From an uncultured Eubacterium sp. (lineage in GTDB: Bacteria > Bacillota > Clostridia > Lachnospirales > Lachnospiraceae), in contig CAJTMV010000006.1 in assembly GCA_910577225.1 (NCBI GenBank), forward strand, positions 87,583 to 151,582: 64,000 nt of DNA. The letters run 5' to 3'. The position numbers and the translations under genes were made by a program. Under the pieces are notes generated by a model. It saw only the letters and a list, made by a program, of their open reading frames with translations. It had not been told where the DNA came from and made no database searches. Position 1 is the first letter of the stretch. The number at the start of each line of letters is the position of its first letter. Below, in pieces: positions 7,320 through 16,299 of the stretch.

Positions 7320-9119
7320 ATGTTTTTAATATACAAACCTACAAAAATACATAACGGGCAAACCCTAAAATATAAATATGTACAACGATTTTATAAAGAT
7401 CTTTTGATTAAAGAAAACAGAAAAACTATTCTAATTATAGTCTTTTTGTCTTTATTAAAGATCATTGTTGAATTGGTGCCGCCCATTCTTATGATCAAAG
7501 TACTGGACTATGCCATACCAGCTCATAAAATAGATTACATATTTTATTTAGGATTAGGAATACTATTATTTACTTTACTTGATTCTATCCTGAATTATTT
7601 TTTAAATAAATTATATTGCAAATTTGGTAATCATATTTATACTTATTTTCAGAAAAAATGTATCCACCATTTATTGGAAATGAGTGGAACATATTATAGT
7701 AATACTTCTAATGGAGAAATGTTTACTACCCTTTTTCAGGATATTTCAAATATTAAAGGATTTGTCTCAAAAACAGTATTTCAATTCATATCAGACATTA
7801 TTCTGGCTATATGCATGTTTTGTTTTTTATTATATCTTCAATGGGATCTCCTGTTAATTATGGTTATTGTCCTTCCATCTGTCTACTTTTCTCAAAAATA
7901 CTTTCAAGATATTCAGAAAAAGAAAGTCACAAAGTATAGGGAGAGTTATGGAAGAATTACCGGATTACTTGAAGATATGGTATCAAATACAATGGCTATG
8001 CTGTATAGCAAAGGAGAACATTTTTTCGCAAAAAAATACTACCATCATATAAAAGAATTTACCCAAAATGACTTGGAAATTGAATTAGTATACGCTAAAA
8101 ATGATGGTATATTAAAATTTTTATCCGCTTTGATTAATATCATAGTTCTTTTGTATGGTGGAATAAAGATTGTCACAGGAAATCTGACAATAGGTGGATT
8201 TATGGCTTTTAATATGTATTCATCTAAATTAGCAATACCATTATTCGAAGTATCTGCTGTTCTTATAGAATTCCAGACAAGAAAAGTATCGTTGCAAAAA
8301 GTATATCAATTTCTGGATTTTCCTGGATTAAAACAAAAAGACAAAAGGGAAATAGGAATTAGAGAAAATTGCAACAATATTTCATTTCAGCAGGTAGATT
8401 TTTCATATAAAAAAAATCATGTGTTGAAAGAAACCAATTTAAATTTTTCGCCAAATAGCATAAATGTAGTAGTCGGAGAAAGTGGCACTGGAAAATCTAC
8501 GATTGTATCACTACTTTACCGCTTTTGGAATGTTCAAAATGGTGTTATAAAAATAAATGATACAAACATTGAGGAATATGATATTGAATATCTTCGAGAG
8601 CAAATTACTGTCGTAAGCCAGGATATGTATTTATTTAATGATACCATATTCAACAACATTGCACTGGGATCTGCTAAGGATAATAGCGCTGTCATGAAAG
8701 CTGCAAATGCAGCCTGTATACATGATTTTATATTGTCTTTACCAGCTGGATATGATACGCTAATTGGAGAAAAAGGTATGAAATTATCCGGAGGTGAAAA
8801 ACAGCGAATCTGTCTCGCAAGAGCGTTTCTTCGAGATACGCCTATATTGATTTTAGACGAAGCAACATCTGCTTTAGACTCTTTTATAGAAAAAAAGATT
8901 TGGGACAATATAAAGAAACTGTCATGTACTAAAACAATTATTCTTATTACGCACAGATTAAATTCCATTACGGATGCAGATTGTATTTTTGTATTGAATA
9001 ACGGAAAATGTATTGACAAAGGCAAACATCAGGATTTAATAAACTCAAATGCTTATTATCAAAAACTATACAGAAAAGGCAGCTACAATGAAAATAAATT
9101 TCATACCCAAATAACATAA
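7320..9119 (+). CDS. ABC exporter (fused membrane and ATPase domains) of the RiPP cluster
   Basis: A 599-residue half-transporter that would work as a homodimer. Residues ~30-330 are a six-helix exporter domain; residues ~350-590 are the ATPase with Walker A (VVGESGTGKST), signature LSGGEKQR, Walker B plus glutamate (ILILDEATSALD) and H-loop (ITHRLN). There is no N-terminal C39 peptidase domain, which fits a separate protease in the operon. The ATG follows a GGAGAAAATAAA site, 45 bases after the protease stop. It shares the low GC content of the cluster. Export of the mature peptide is inferred from context. Confidence 0.9.
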   Translation: MFLIYKPTKIHNGQTLKYKYVQRFYKDLLIKENRKTILIIVFLSLLKIIVELVPPILMIKVLDYAIPAHKIDYIFYLGLGILLFTLLDSILNYFLNKLYCKFGNHIYTYFQKKCIHHLLEMSGTYYSNTSNGEMFTTLFQDISNIKGFVSKTVFQFISDIILAICMFCFLLYLQWDLLLIMVIVLPSVYFSQKYFQDIQKKKVTKYRESYGRITGLLEDMVSNTMAMLYSKGEHFFAKKYYHHIKEFTQNDLEIELVYAKNDGILKFLSALINIIVLLYGGIKIVTGNLTIGGFMAFNMYSSKLAIPLFEVSAVLIEFQTRKVSLQKVYQFLDFPGLKQKDKREIGIRENCNNISFQQVDFSYKKNHVLKETNLNFSPNSINVVVGESGTGKSTIVSLLYRFWNVQNGVIKINDTNIEEYDIEYLREQITVVSQDMYLFNDTIFNNIALGSAKDNSAVMKAANAACIHDFILSLPAGYDTLIGEKGMKLSGGEKQRICLARAFLRDTPILILDEATSALDSFIEKKIWDNIKKLSCTKTIILITHRLNSITDADCIFVLNNGKCIDKGKHQDLINSNAYYQKLYRKGSYNENKFHTQIT

Positions 9120-9159
9120 AAAAATTAAATGTAATGATAATTTTTATATAATAGTGTCA

Positions 9160-9297
9160 ATGGATCTGATTATTGATTTATTTAAACTGCGTTTTGCGAC
9201 CTTGAGGAAAGAATCCGGAAAAATCTATTATCTTATCTCACCACAAGAACACATCGTGACTAACGCTATAGGCAACTCTTTTAAAAACAACAAATAA
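9160..9297 (+). CDS. Uncertain 45-residue open frame
   Basis: A short frame (MDLIIDLFKLRFATLRKESG...) in the gap between the RiPP exporter and the FtsX-type ABC pair. An in-frame GTG lies 6 bases earlier. No ribosome site is visible upstream and I recognise no family. It may be a gene remnant at the right edge of the AT-rich island. Confidence 0.2.
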   Translation: MDLIIDLFKLRFATLRKESGKIYYLISPQEHIVTNAIGNSFKNNK

Positions 9298-9318
9298 TAA
9301 AGAAAGCAGGTGGAACAT

Positions 9319-9999
9319 ATGGCAGACAAACCGATGATTTATGTCGATGACGTGTCAAAATCATACCATAATGGAGAAATAACCAGCCAGGTATTCAATC
9401 ACATCAGTTTTACCGTTGAAAAAGGAGAACTCGCCGCAATAACCGGAGATTCCGGAAGCGGTAAAACCACGCTGATGAATCTTCTTGGAGCGCTGGATTC
9501 GCCGGACAGCGGACGAATTTTTATACATAACAAAGAGATCTCAAATATGAAAGCAGAACAGCGTACCCTGTACCGCAGAGAACATATCGGCTTCATTTTT
9601 CAGGATTACAACCTGATTCAGGTATTAAATGTTTACGAAAATATTATGCTGCCGTTACAACTGGGGCATAAACCGGCGAATGAGAAAACCATCAACTTTT
9701 TGCTGGATAAATTACATTTAACAGAAAAAAAATATTGTCTTCCTTCGCAATTATCCGGAGGAGAACAACAACGTGTCGCAATTATCCGCGCGCTGATACA
9801 TCAACCGGACCTGATTCTGGCAGACGAGCCGACCGGTAATCTGGACAGCAAAAACACTGTCATCGTCGTAAAGCTGCTTGCTGCGCTTTGCAGGCAGTTT
9901 CAGCATACCACAGTCCTTGTCACACATAACATGCAAATTGCAAAACTATGCGATCGAAGAATTATTATCAAAGACGGCAGCATAAGACAGGAAAGGTGA
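9319..9999 (+). CDS. ABC transporter ATPase, MacB/LolD-like
   Basis: A 226-residue ATPase; ATG 9319 is preferred over GTG 9310 because the AAAGCAGG site is then properly spaced. It has Walker A (ITGDSGSGKTT), Q-loop (IFQDYNLIQVLNVYENI), signature LSGGEQQR, Walker B (LILADEPTGNLDS) and H-loop (VLVTHN), the pattern of ATPases that partner FtsX-type permeases. The downstream permease begins 5 bases after its stop. Such pairs act in mechanotransmission, lipoprotein release or resistance to antimicrobial peptides; no BceRS-type two-component system is adjacent, so the substrate is open. Confidence 0.92.
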   Translation: MADKPMIYVDDVSKSYHNGEITSQVFNHISFTVEKGELAAITGDSGSGKTTLMNLLGALDSPDSGRIFIHNKEISNMKAEQRTLYRREHIGFIFQDYNLIQVLNVYENIMLPLQLGHKPANEKTINFLLDKLHLTEKKYCLPSQLSGGEQQRVAIIRALIHQPDLILADEPTGNLDSKNTVIVVKLLAALCRQFQHTTVLVTHNMQIAKLCDRRIIIKDGSIRQER

Positions 10000-10004
10000 A
10001 TGCG

Positions 10005-12470
10005 ATGAAACAAAATATACAGTATTTATGCAGAAAACTGGCTGTAAAAAAACTGTTGGAAAGCAAAGCGCAGACAATCTGCATGATTGTGTCCGTCATT
10101 TTGACTACCGTTTTATTTACGACGGCATTTTCTGCTATTTTCTATTTTAAAGACAGCATAAGAAAAGTCGTGATGGAAAACGCTTCCTGGACTGCGCATG
10201 GAGCAGTTGCCGAAGTAACGGACGAACAATATGAGACAATGAAGCAAAATCCCGACATTTCTGATATCAGCTGCTATCAGCATCTGGGGTTTTTAAAAGA
10301 AGAAACGCAGGATGAAGTGGTCGAAATAGAGTATAGTGAAGATACCATTGCCAAATGGATGAATTTTGGTCTGTCCTGGGGCAGGATGCCTTCGGAAAAA
10401 TACGAAGTAGCGCTTTCACAGCAGCTTCTGACCAGCAAAAACATGCCTTCGGATTCTTCCGCAGAAGGAACACCCATTCATTTGCGGTACGAAATAAATG
10501 GAACGCGCAAAGAAGGCGATTTTATCGTAAGCGGCGCCTATGAAAAAAAGCCGACTTCCAATGAAGTGTTGTTTGTATCACAGGCATTTTTTGAAGAGGA
10601 GCTTTTACAGGTATCCGGCGAGGAAAACAGGGATTCCATGCTCGGAAAAAGAGTTGTGGAAGTCATGTTTCCAGACACTTCCCATATAGATAAAAAAATG
10701 GAACAATTTGTCACACAAACAGGCGTACAGGACCATACATGGTTCCTAAATCCTGCTTATGCTGACAATTCGCAAACAGATCCAGGTATTGCCGCTGCCA
10801 TAGTATTCGTATTGTTTTTAATTATGTGCTGCGCTTATTTTATTATCAGCAATATTTTTTATATTTCCGTAATGCAGGATACCCGGTTTTACGGCTCTCT
10901 GTCAACGCTGGGGTTTACGAAAAAAGAGATACGCCGGATGATTCGCATAAAATCAGATGTTTTGTGCCTGTTTTCCATCCCTGTCGGATTAGCATCCGGT
11001 TTTTTGCTTGTCAGAAGTTTTCTCCCAAAAATCATGCAGCCGTTTATCACCATAGACATCCGGGATATCCCGGGTCCTCTGATGTTTGTCTCCGCCGCGG
11101 TATTTGCTTACGTCACCGTACGCATCAGCTGCCGGAAACCTGCCCGTATGGCAGCGGAAATGTCTCCGATTCAGGCCAAAAGATATGTATCGGTAACATC
11201 CGGAAAGAAAAAATTTTCCAGAAATGGCCACAAAATATGGGTGATGGCATGGAAAAATGTTACAAGGGAACGCCTGAAAAGCGTTTGCATTATCTGCTCT
11301 GTTATGATTTGCATCGTACTGGCATCTTTTTTCTACACCATGTCCAGGGGATTGGATATGGATATCTATTTACAAAATGCAATCCGTAATGATTTCATTG
11401 TAGGAGGAAGCAGCTATTTTAACCGGATGGAACCTGATCCATCGGCAATCGACGCAGTCCTGTTGCAGACATTAAAACAGGCCGACGGTATTACCCAGTC
11501 CGGCGGCGCATGTATGTGTGAGCTGGATGTTCCTCTGGACGACAAAGCATATCAAAAACTTCTGGAGATCGCAGGAGAAGATTATTTTTATGAGGACGGC
11601 GTAATGCACAACACGCTCGTTTACGGACTGGACGATTATATTTTCAGCCAGATGACTGCCACAAACGGTACTCTGGATCCGGAAAAATTTCAGACAGGTA
11701 ATTATATCGTAGTCAGCGGTTTCTTTCAAAGTCCCGACAACGAAAGCTGCTATGAACCCGGCGACAAACTGAAACTGCCTGTCGGCGGCAGGATTGTGGA
11801 ATATACCGTAATGGCTGTCAGTGAACTGCCATACGACTACACAGTCCGGCATCGCTACGCAGACAGCGTCGAACTATATCTGCCGTCACAGGAATGGATG
11901 ATGCAGATGCAGTCACAGGATTACTATATGTATGCCTTCGATGTCACAAAAGAGTGCCAGCCGCAATGGGAAAATCAGTTATCCGATCTGGCAGACAGCG
12001 GACGTGAATTTGCCTATCAGTCCAAATCGACCTTTCGAAAACAATTTCAGGGATTTTCAGAAGGATTTCTTTTGCTTGGCATTGCCGTCAGCACCATTCT
12101 TGGCGTCATAGGACTTATGAATTTCATAAATGTCCTGTACAGCAGCATTTATGACAGACGTCATGAGCTGGCTGTTATGCAGAGCATGGGAATGGGAACC
12201 CGTCAGGTATATGGAATGCTGATCGCAGAAGGCGGTTATTATATGCTGACAGCATGGATTTGCGGCATCCTTTTCAGTCTGCCAGTCGCATATTATATGA
12301 TGGTCTCTCTGTCTGACATCCGGTATTTTCACTACCGGTTTTATCCGCAGATATTTCTGATACCTGGGCTGATCGGATGTCTGACAGCGCTATGTGTGCC
12401 GTGTTTCATATTTTACACAATGAATAAAAAAGAAGACCTTATTCATCGGCTGCGCTCAGGCCAAAGATAA
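10005..12470 (+). CDS. FtsX/MacB-type ABC permease
   Basis: An 821-residue membrane protein starting at ATG 10005 (AGGAAAGG site); the frame is open further upstream but overlaps the ATPase. It has an N-terminal helix (~25-50), a large extracellular domain (~55-260), a helix bundle (~270-400), then a second helix, extracellular segment and three helices near the C-terminus (FLLLGIAVSTILGVIGLMNF, YGMLIAEGGYYML), i.e. two FtsX repeats. It pairs with the preceding ATPase. The C-terminal repeat has the usual FtsX region around RRHELAVMQSMGMG. Family certain, substrate unknown. Confidence 0.9.
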   Translation: MKQNIQYLCRKLAVKKLLESKAQTICMIVSVILTTVLFTTAFSAIFYFKDSIRKVVMENASWTAHGAVAEVTDEQYETMKQNPDISDISCYQHLGFLKEETQDEVVEIEYSEDTIAKWMNFGLSWGRMPSEKYEVALSQQLLTSKNMPSDSSAEGTPIHLRYEINGTRKEGDFIVSGAYEKKPTSNEVLFVSQAFFEEELLQVSGEENRDSMLGKRVVEVMFPDTSHIDKKMEQFVTQTGVQDHTWFLNPAYADNSQTDPGIAAAIVFVLFLIMCCAYFIISNIFYISVMQDTRFYGSLSTLGFTKKEIRRMIRIKSDVLCLFSIPVGLASGFLLVRSFLPKIMQPFITIDIRDIPGPLMFVSAAVFAYVTVRISCRKPARMAAEMSPIQAKRYVSVTSGKKKFSRNGHKIWVMAWKNVTRERLKSVCIICSVMICIVLASFFYTMSRGLDMDIYLQNAIRNDFIVGGSSYFNRMEPDPSAIDAVLLQTLKQADGITQSGGACMCELDVPLDDKAYQKLLEIAGEDYFYEDGVMHNTLVYGLDDYIFSQMTATNGTLDPEKFQTGNYIVVSGFFQSPDNESCYEPGDKLKLPVGGRIVEYTVMAVSELPYDYTVRHRYADSVELYLPSQEWMMQMQSQDYYMYAFDVTKECQPQWENQLSDLADSGREFAYQSKSTFRKQFQGFSEGFLLLGIAVSTILGVIGLMNFINVLYSSIYDRRHELAVMQSMGMGTRQVYGMLIAEGGYYMLTAWICGILFSLPVAYYMMVSLSDIRYFHYRFYPQIFLIPGLIGCLTALCVPCFIFYTMNKKEDLIHRLRSGQR

Positions 12471-12600
12471 ACAAAAAAGTCTCAAAATAAATTGAAATTT
12501 CCGCGAATATCCTGTAAACTATGTAATATCACCATGAGATATTTTACTCTGCCTTCCCCGGTCAGGAGCAGACAGGGTATACCGGAAGGAGCAGACAAAC

Positions 12601-14280
12601 ATGAAAAAAGCAATGAACCAATCCACACTGACCATGATTCTAAACGGGATATCTATTCTCGCCCTGATCTTTATGGGTTTCGCTCTGTTTTCAAACAGCC
12701 ACATACGTACCTTGTTAAACAGCGCGAATGAAGAACGGTTTAACCTGACTTATAATGCCAACCGTTTTATGAACGGTTCCGCATACCTGACCAATGAAGT
12801 CCGTGCTTTTGCAGCAACCGGCATACAGGAACACTATGATAACTACTGGAAAGAAGTCAACGAGTTAAAAAATCGGGACCTTGGCGTTGCGGCCATGCAG
12901 GAAATCGGAATTACTGAAGACGAACAGCACATGATCGACGATATGTTCGCCTTGTCCAACGAACTTGTTCCATTGGAAGAAAAAGCCATGAATCAGGTAA
13001 CTGCCGGCGATCGGGAAAGTGCCATCAATTATGTAAACGGAACCGATTACAACAGTGCCATTGCACAGATCAGCGCCCTGAAAGAACAATTTCTGACCGC
13101 GCTGGATACAAGAACAAAGGCTCGCCTGGATGACCTGAACGGGCAGGCTGCTTTCATTCGGGTGGTAATGTCCGCTACCCTGTTTCTGATTGCAATCATT
13201 CAGCTGATGATTATGTTCGTTACAAACAAACGGGTAATGCGGCCTGTTGTAGCCGTCCGTGATCAGATGGGAGAAATCTCAAACGGGAATCTGTCCGCTG
13301 CGTTTTCTCTGGAACCAGATACTTCTGAAATCGGAATGCTTGTCGCATCCATCCATGAGACAAAGCAGGAATTAAAAAAATACATTCAGGATATCGATCA
13401 TACATTATCGCAAATGGCACAGGGATCCATGGATCTTTCGATCGGCAACGACTATCGCGGCGAATTTCTGCCGATTCAAAATGCCATGCGTCAGATTATA
13501 GATTCTTTGAACCATGCGTTGTCACAGATTCGTACGACAGCCGAGCATGTGTCCGCCGAATCCGAACATATGGCATCCGGAGCAGAAAGCCTGTCCAACG
13601 GTACTGTTCGCCAGGCATCTGCCGTACAGGAGCTGTCCGCCAGCATTCAGGAAATATCCGGACAGGTTGACCGCACCTCTTCGGATGCCGACGATGCCAG
13701 ACAGGCCTCCGCAGATGCGGCCAGCCAGCTGCAGATCTGCAGTCAGAAGATGGAAGCATTATCGTCTGCCATGAACGATATTTCCAAAGCCTCCAACCAG
13801 ATCGGCGGTATTATTAAAACGATTGAAGATATTTCTTTCCAGACAAATATCCTCGCTCTGAATGCGGCCGTAGAAGCAGCCCGCGCCGGAGAAGCAGGAA
13901 AAGGTTTCGCGATAGTCGCAGACGAAGTACAGGATCTTGCAAATAAGAGCTCCGTATCTGCGCAGGATATCGCAGAACTGATTGAAAATTCCATGCAGCT
14001 GGTACGATATGGCTCTTCGCTGACCACCGATACTACGAACGCTATTTCAACCGTTGTATCCAGCGCCCAGAAATCTACCGAACTGGTAGACCGGATTGCC
14101 GAGTCTGCACAATACCAGTCCCAGTCACTCAGACAGCTGACACAGGGAATGGAACAGATTGCCGAGGTCGTTCAGACAAATGCATCTACCGCTCAGGAAT
14201 CCGCGCAGTCTGCAAAAGAACTGCAGCAGCAGGCCGAAGAACTAAAAGTATCCGTACAAAGGTTCCGGCTAAAACATTAA
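12601..14280 (+). CDS. Methyl-accepting chemotaxis protein
   Basis: A 559-residue receptor. TM1 ~12-32, extracellular four-helix-bundle-like sensor ~33-185, TM2 ~186-208, HAMP ~210-262, a second HAMP-like stretch, and a cytoplasmic coiled coil with the conserved hairpin tip around DISFQTNILALNAAVEAARA (~415-440). It signals to CheA/CheW. Start ATG with a GGAAGGAG site. No chemotaxis or flagellar genes lie in the window, so it is an orphan receptor. Ligand unknown. Confidence 0.93.
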   Translation: MKKAMNQSTLTMILNGISILALIFMGFALFSNSHIRTLLNSANEERFNLTYNANRFMNGSAYLTNEVRAFAATGIQEHYDNYWKEVNELKNRDLGVAAMQEIGITEDEQHMIDDMFALSNELVPLEEKAMNQVTAGDRESAINYVNGTDYNSAIAQISALKEQFLTALDTRTKARLDDLNGQAAFIRVVMSATLFLIAIIQLMIMFVTNKRVMRPVVAVRDQMGEISNGNLSAAFSLEPDTSEIGMLVASIHETKQELKKYIQDIDHTLSQMAQGSMDLSIGNDYRGEFLPIQNAMRQIIDSLNHALSQIRTTAEHVSAESEHMASGAESLSNGTVRQASAVQELSASIQEISGQVDRTSSDADDARQASADAASQLQICSQKMEALSSAMNDISKASNQIGGIIKTIEDISFQTNILALNAAVEAARAGEAGKGFAIVADEVQDLANKSSVSAQDIAELIENSMQLVRYGSSLTTDTTNAISTVVSSAQKSTELVDRIAESAQYQSQSLRQLTQGMEQIAEVVQTNASTAQESAQSAKELQQQAEELKVSVQRFRLKH

Positions 14281-14297
14281 TCTATACGCTTTCAGCC

Positions 14298-14331
14298 GCT
14301 GCACCTGCGATTATCATCCTCCAGGTGCAGC
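14298..14331. terminator. Hairpin between convergent MCP and ABC genes
   Basis: GCTGCACCTG pairs perfectly with CAGGTGCAGC across a 14-base loop in the convergent intergenic region. The following T run is weak (TCTTCT), so it may be a partial or bidirectional terminator. Confidence 0.6.
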
Positions 14332-14375
14332 GTCTTCTATGCATTCAGAAAACGTTCGCCGTTTTTCCGCTTTCC

Positions 14376-16238
14376 TTACGTCTGATCCAGATACAATCCT
14401 GCCTGTACCTTCCACATCTGCGCATATTTTCCGTTTGCCGCGAGCAGCTGTTCATGCGTCCCTGCTTCTATGATCCGTCCCTGCTCCATCATATAGATAC
14501 AGTCTGCATCCCGTGCCGTTGACAGCCGGTGAGAGATAAACACTACCGTTTTATCTTTTGCAATTTCATTCATTTCCTGATTCAGCTGATATTCCGCCAG
14601 CGGATCCAGCGCGCTGCCTGGTTCGTCCATAATAATCAGCTGCTGTCTGCGATACAGCGTACGCGCGATTGCTACTTTCTGCATCTCGCCGCCGGAAAGG
14701 CTGACACCGTCTTTTTCAAACTCTGTCATAAGCGGCGTTTCAATCTGATAAACGAGCCGCTGATCCTGCAATGTAAAATGTGCTTCATACAACGCCTGTT
14801 CCACATCGTAGCTTTCTTTTTTTGTATTTTTGCCAATATCCATCAGTACATTTTCTTTCAGAGAAGCTGCATAGATCTTAAAATCCTGAAATACCGAACC
14901 GATCGAATGCCGGTAGGCTGTTACCTCATAATCTCTGATATCTGTTCCATTGCGGCAGATCACCCCGCTGTCCGGATCATACAAACGCAGCAGCAGCTTT
15001 ACGAGCGTCGTCTTTCCGGAACCATTATATCCAACAAGTGCAATTTTCTGTTTTGGATGAATCTTTAAACTGATATTTTTTAACACCGGCCTTCCAGACT
15101 GGTAGGAAAATGTAACGTCGCGAATATCAAATTCTACCGGTTTTTCAGTATCGACTGGCAGATTGAGCCGCGATACGACGGTTGACTGTATCTGCACAAG
15201 ACTGCGTATATGATGCATATAAGCCGAATTCTCCATCACCTTTTTCCAGCCTGCTATCATACTGTTTACGCTCAAAGAAACATAATCGACCGCTTTCAGA
15301 CTGCTTAACGCGCCCGCATAGGACAACGTATGCTGTACGAGCAGCTGATACAGTAACAGCGACCAGGATATTCCCTGCCATAAATAGGAACCGACCAGCG
15401 CATCCCTGATTCCGGCAAAGAAAAACAGTTTTTTCCCATATCTGCAATGAATTCCGCGAATTTTTTCCTGCGAACCGGAAAAATCCTGTCTGCATTTTTC
15501 CTGCATGTCTGGATACAGGCGAAGGTCCTTTGCATATTCGGACAGATAAAACACGCGGTTTTGATATTCCCGTTTCTGCTCATACGGGACACGTTCCATA
15601 CGGGACGCCACGTTCAGTCTGTTTTCCCTGTCCGCCAGCCACAATTCCACGATCAGAGCCGCCACGGACACGGCCAGTATCAACGGATTAACCATTATAC
15701 AAAATCCGATCGACAGCACAAACCTCGTCGTATACGCACAATAAAGCTCCACCGTATCCAGATATCGATCGATACATGCATCTGACTCTTCCGTTGCCAG
15801 TATAAACTTCTGATAAAAATCCGTCTCGTCATAACAGGCCAGATCCAGATCTTTCGTCCTTTCATAAAGATACATCCGAAATTCCCTGTGCAAAACAGGT
15901 AATAGTTTTGGCAGCATGGAATGCTTGTAATACGCAAACGTCACCGTCGAAACCGTAAGGATGGCCATAAACAGAAGCATACACCACAACACCCGGCTCC
16001 AGGCTCCTTCTCCGCCACGCTCTGCAATTCCCAGCACATAATTCATGATCCAGACGCCTTCAAAAAAAATCGACACCTGCAGCTTGACGCTTTCAAATAT
16101 ATGCAAAATCATTCCCTTTGGCGAAGCGTTAAAACAAAGTCTGGTCAGAAACTTTTGCTCTGCCAGTATTTCCTTCATCGTCATTTTCTGCATGGCATCT
16201 TTTGTCCCCGCTTTTTTCCCCATTTTCATCTGATCCAT
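14376..16238 (-). CDS. ABC exporter subunit (fused TMD-NBD), partner B
   Basis: A 620-residue protein; start chosen at ATG 16238 because GAGGGG lies just upstream, although the frame opens 27 bases earlier. Membrane domain ~40-345; ATPase ~370-615 with Walker A (VGYNGSGKTT), signature LSGGEMQK, Walker B MDEPGSALDP and H-loop ISHRLS. The signature deviates from LSGGQ and the D-loop region reads DEPGSALD instead of the common DEATSALD, as in its neighbour. It is 61 bases downstream of a similar gene, so the two probably form a heterodimer. Substrate unknown; the closeness of the agr locus hints at a peptide but does not prove it. Confidence 0.88.
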   Translation of the reverse strand: MDQMKMGKKAGTKDAMQKMTMKEILAEQKFLTRLCFNASPKGMILHIFESVKLQVSIFFEGVWIMNYVLGIAERGGEGAWSRVLWCMLLFMAILTVSTVTFAYYKHSMLPKLLPVLHREFRMYLYERTKDLDLACYDETDFYQKFILATEESDACIDRYLDTVELYCAYTTRFVLSIGFCIMVNPLILAVSVAALIVELWLADRENRLNVASRMERVPYEQKREYQNRVFYLSEYAKDLRLYPDMQEKCRQDFSGSQEKIRGIHCRYGKKLFFFAGIRDALVGSYLWQGISWSLLLYQLLVQHTLSYAGALSSLKAVDYVSLSVNSMIAGWKKVMENSAYMHHIRSLVQIQSTVVSRLNLPVDTEKPVEFDIRDVTFSYQSGRPVLKNISLKIHPKQKIALVGYNGSGKTTLVKLLLRLYDPDSGVICRNGTDIRDYEVTAYRHSIGSVFQDFKIYAASLKENVLMDIGKNTKKESYDVEQALYEAHFTLQDQRLVYQIETPLMTEFEKDGVSLSGGEMQKVAIARTLYRRQQLIIMDEPGSALDPLAEYQLNQEMNEIAKDKTVVFISHRLSTARDADCIYMMEQGRIIEAGTHEQLLAANGKYAQMWKVQAGLYLDQT

Positions 16239-16299
16239 TTTTATCCCCTCATATTCTGCAGTCATTCAGACAATCGTTCCGATGCGATTGTTTGTTTCT

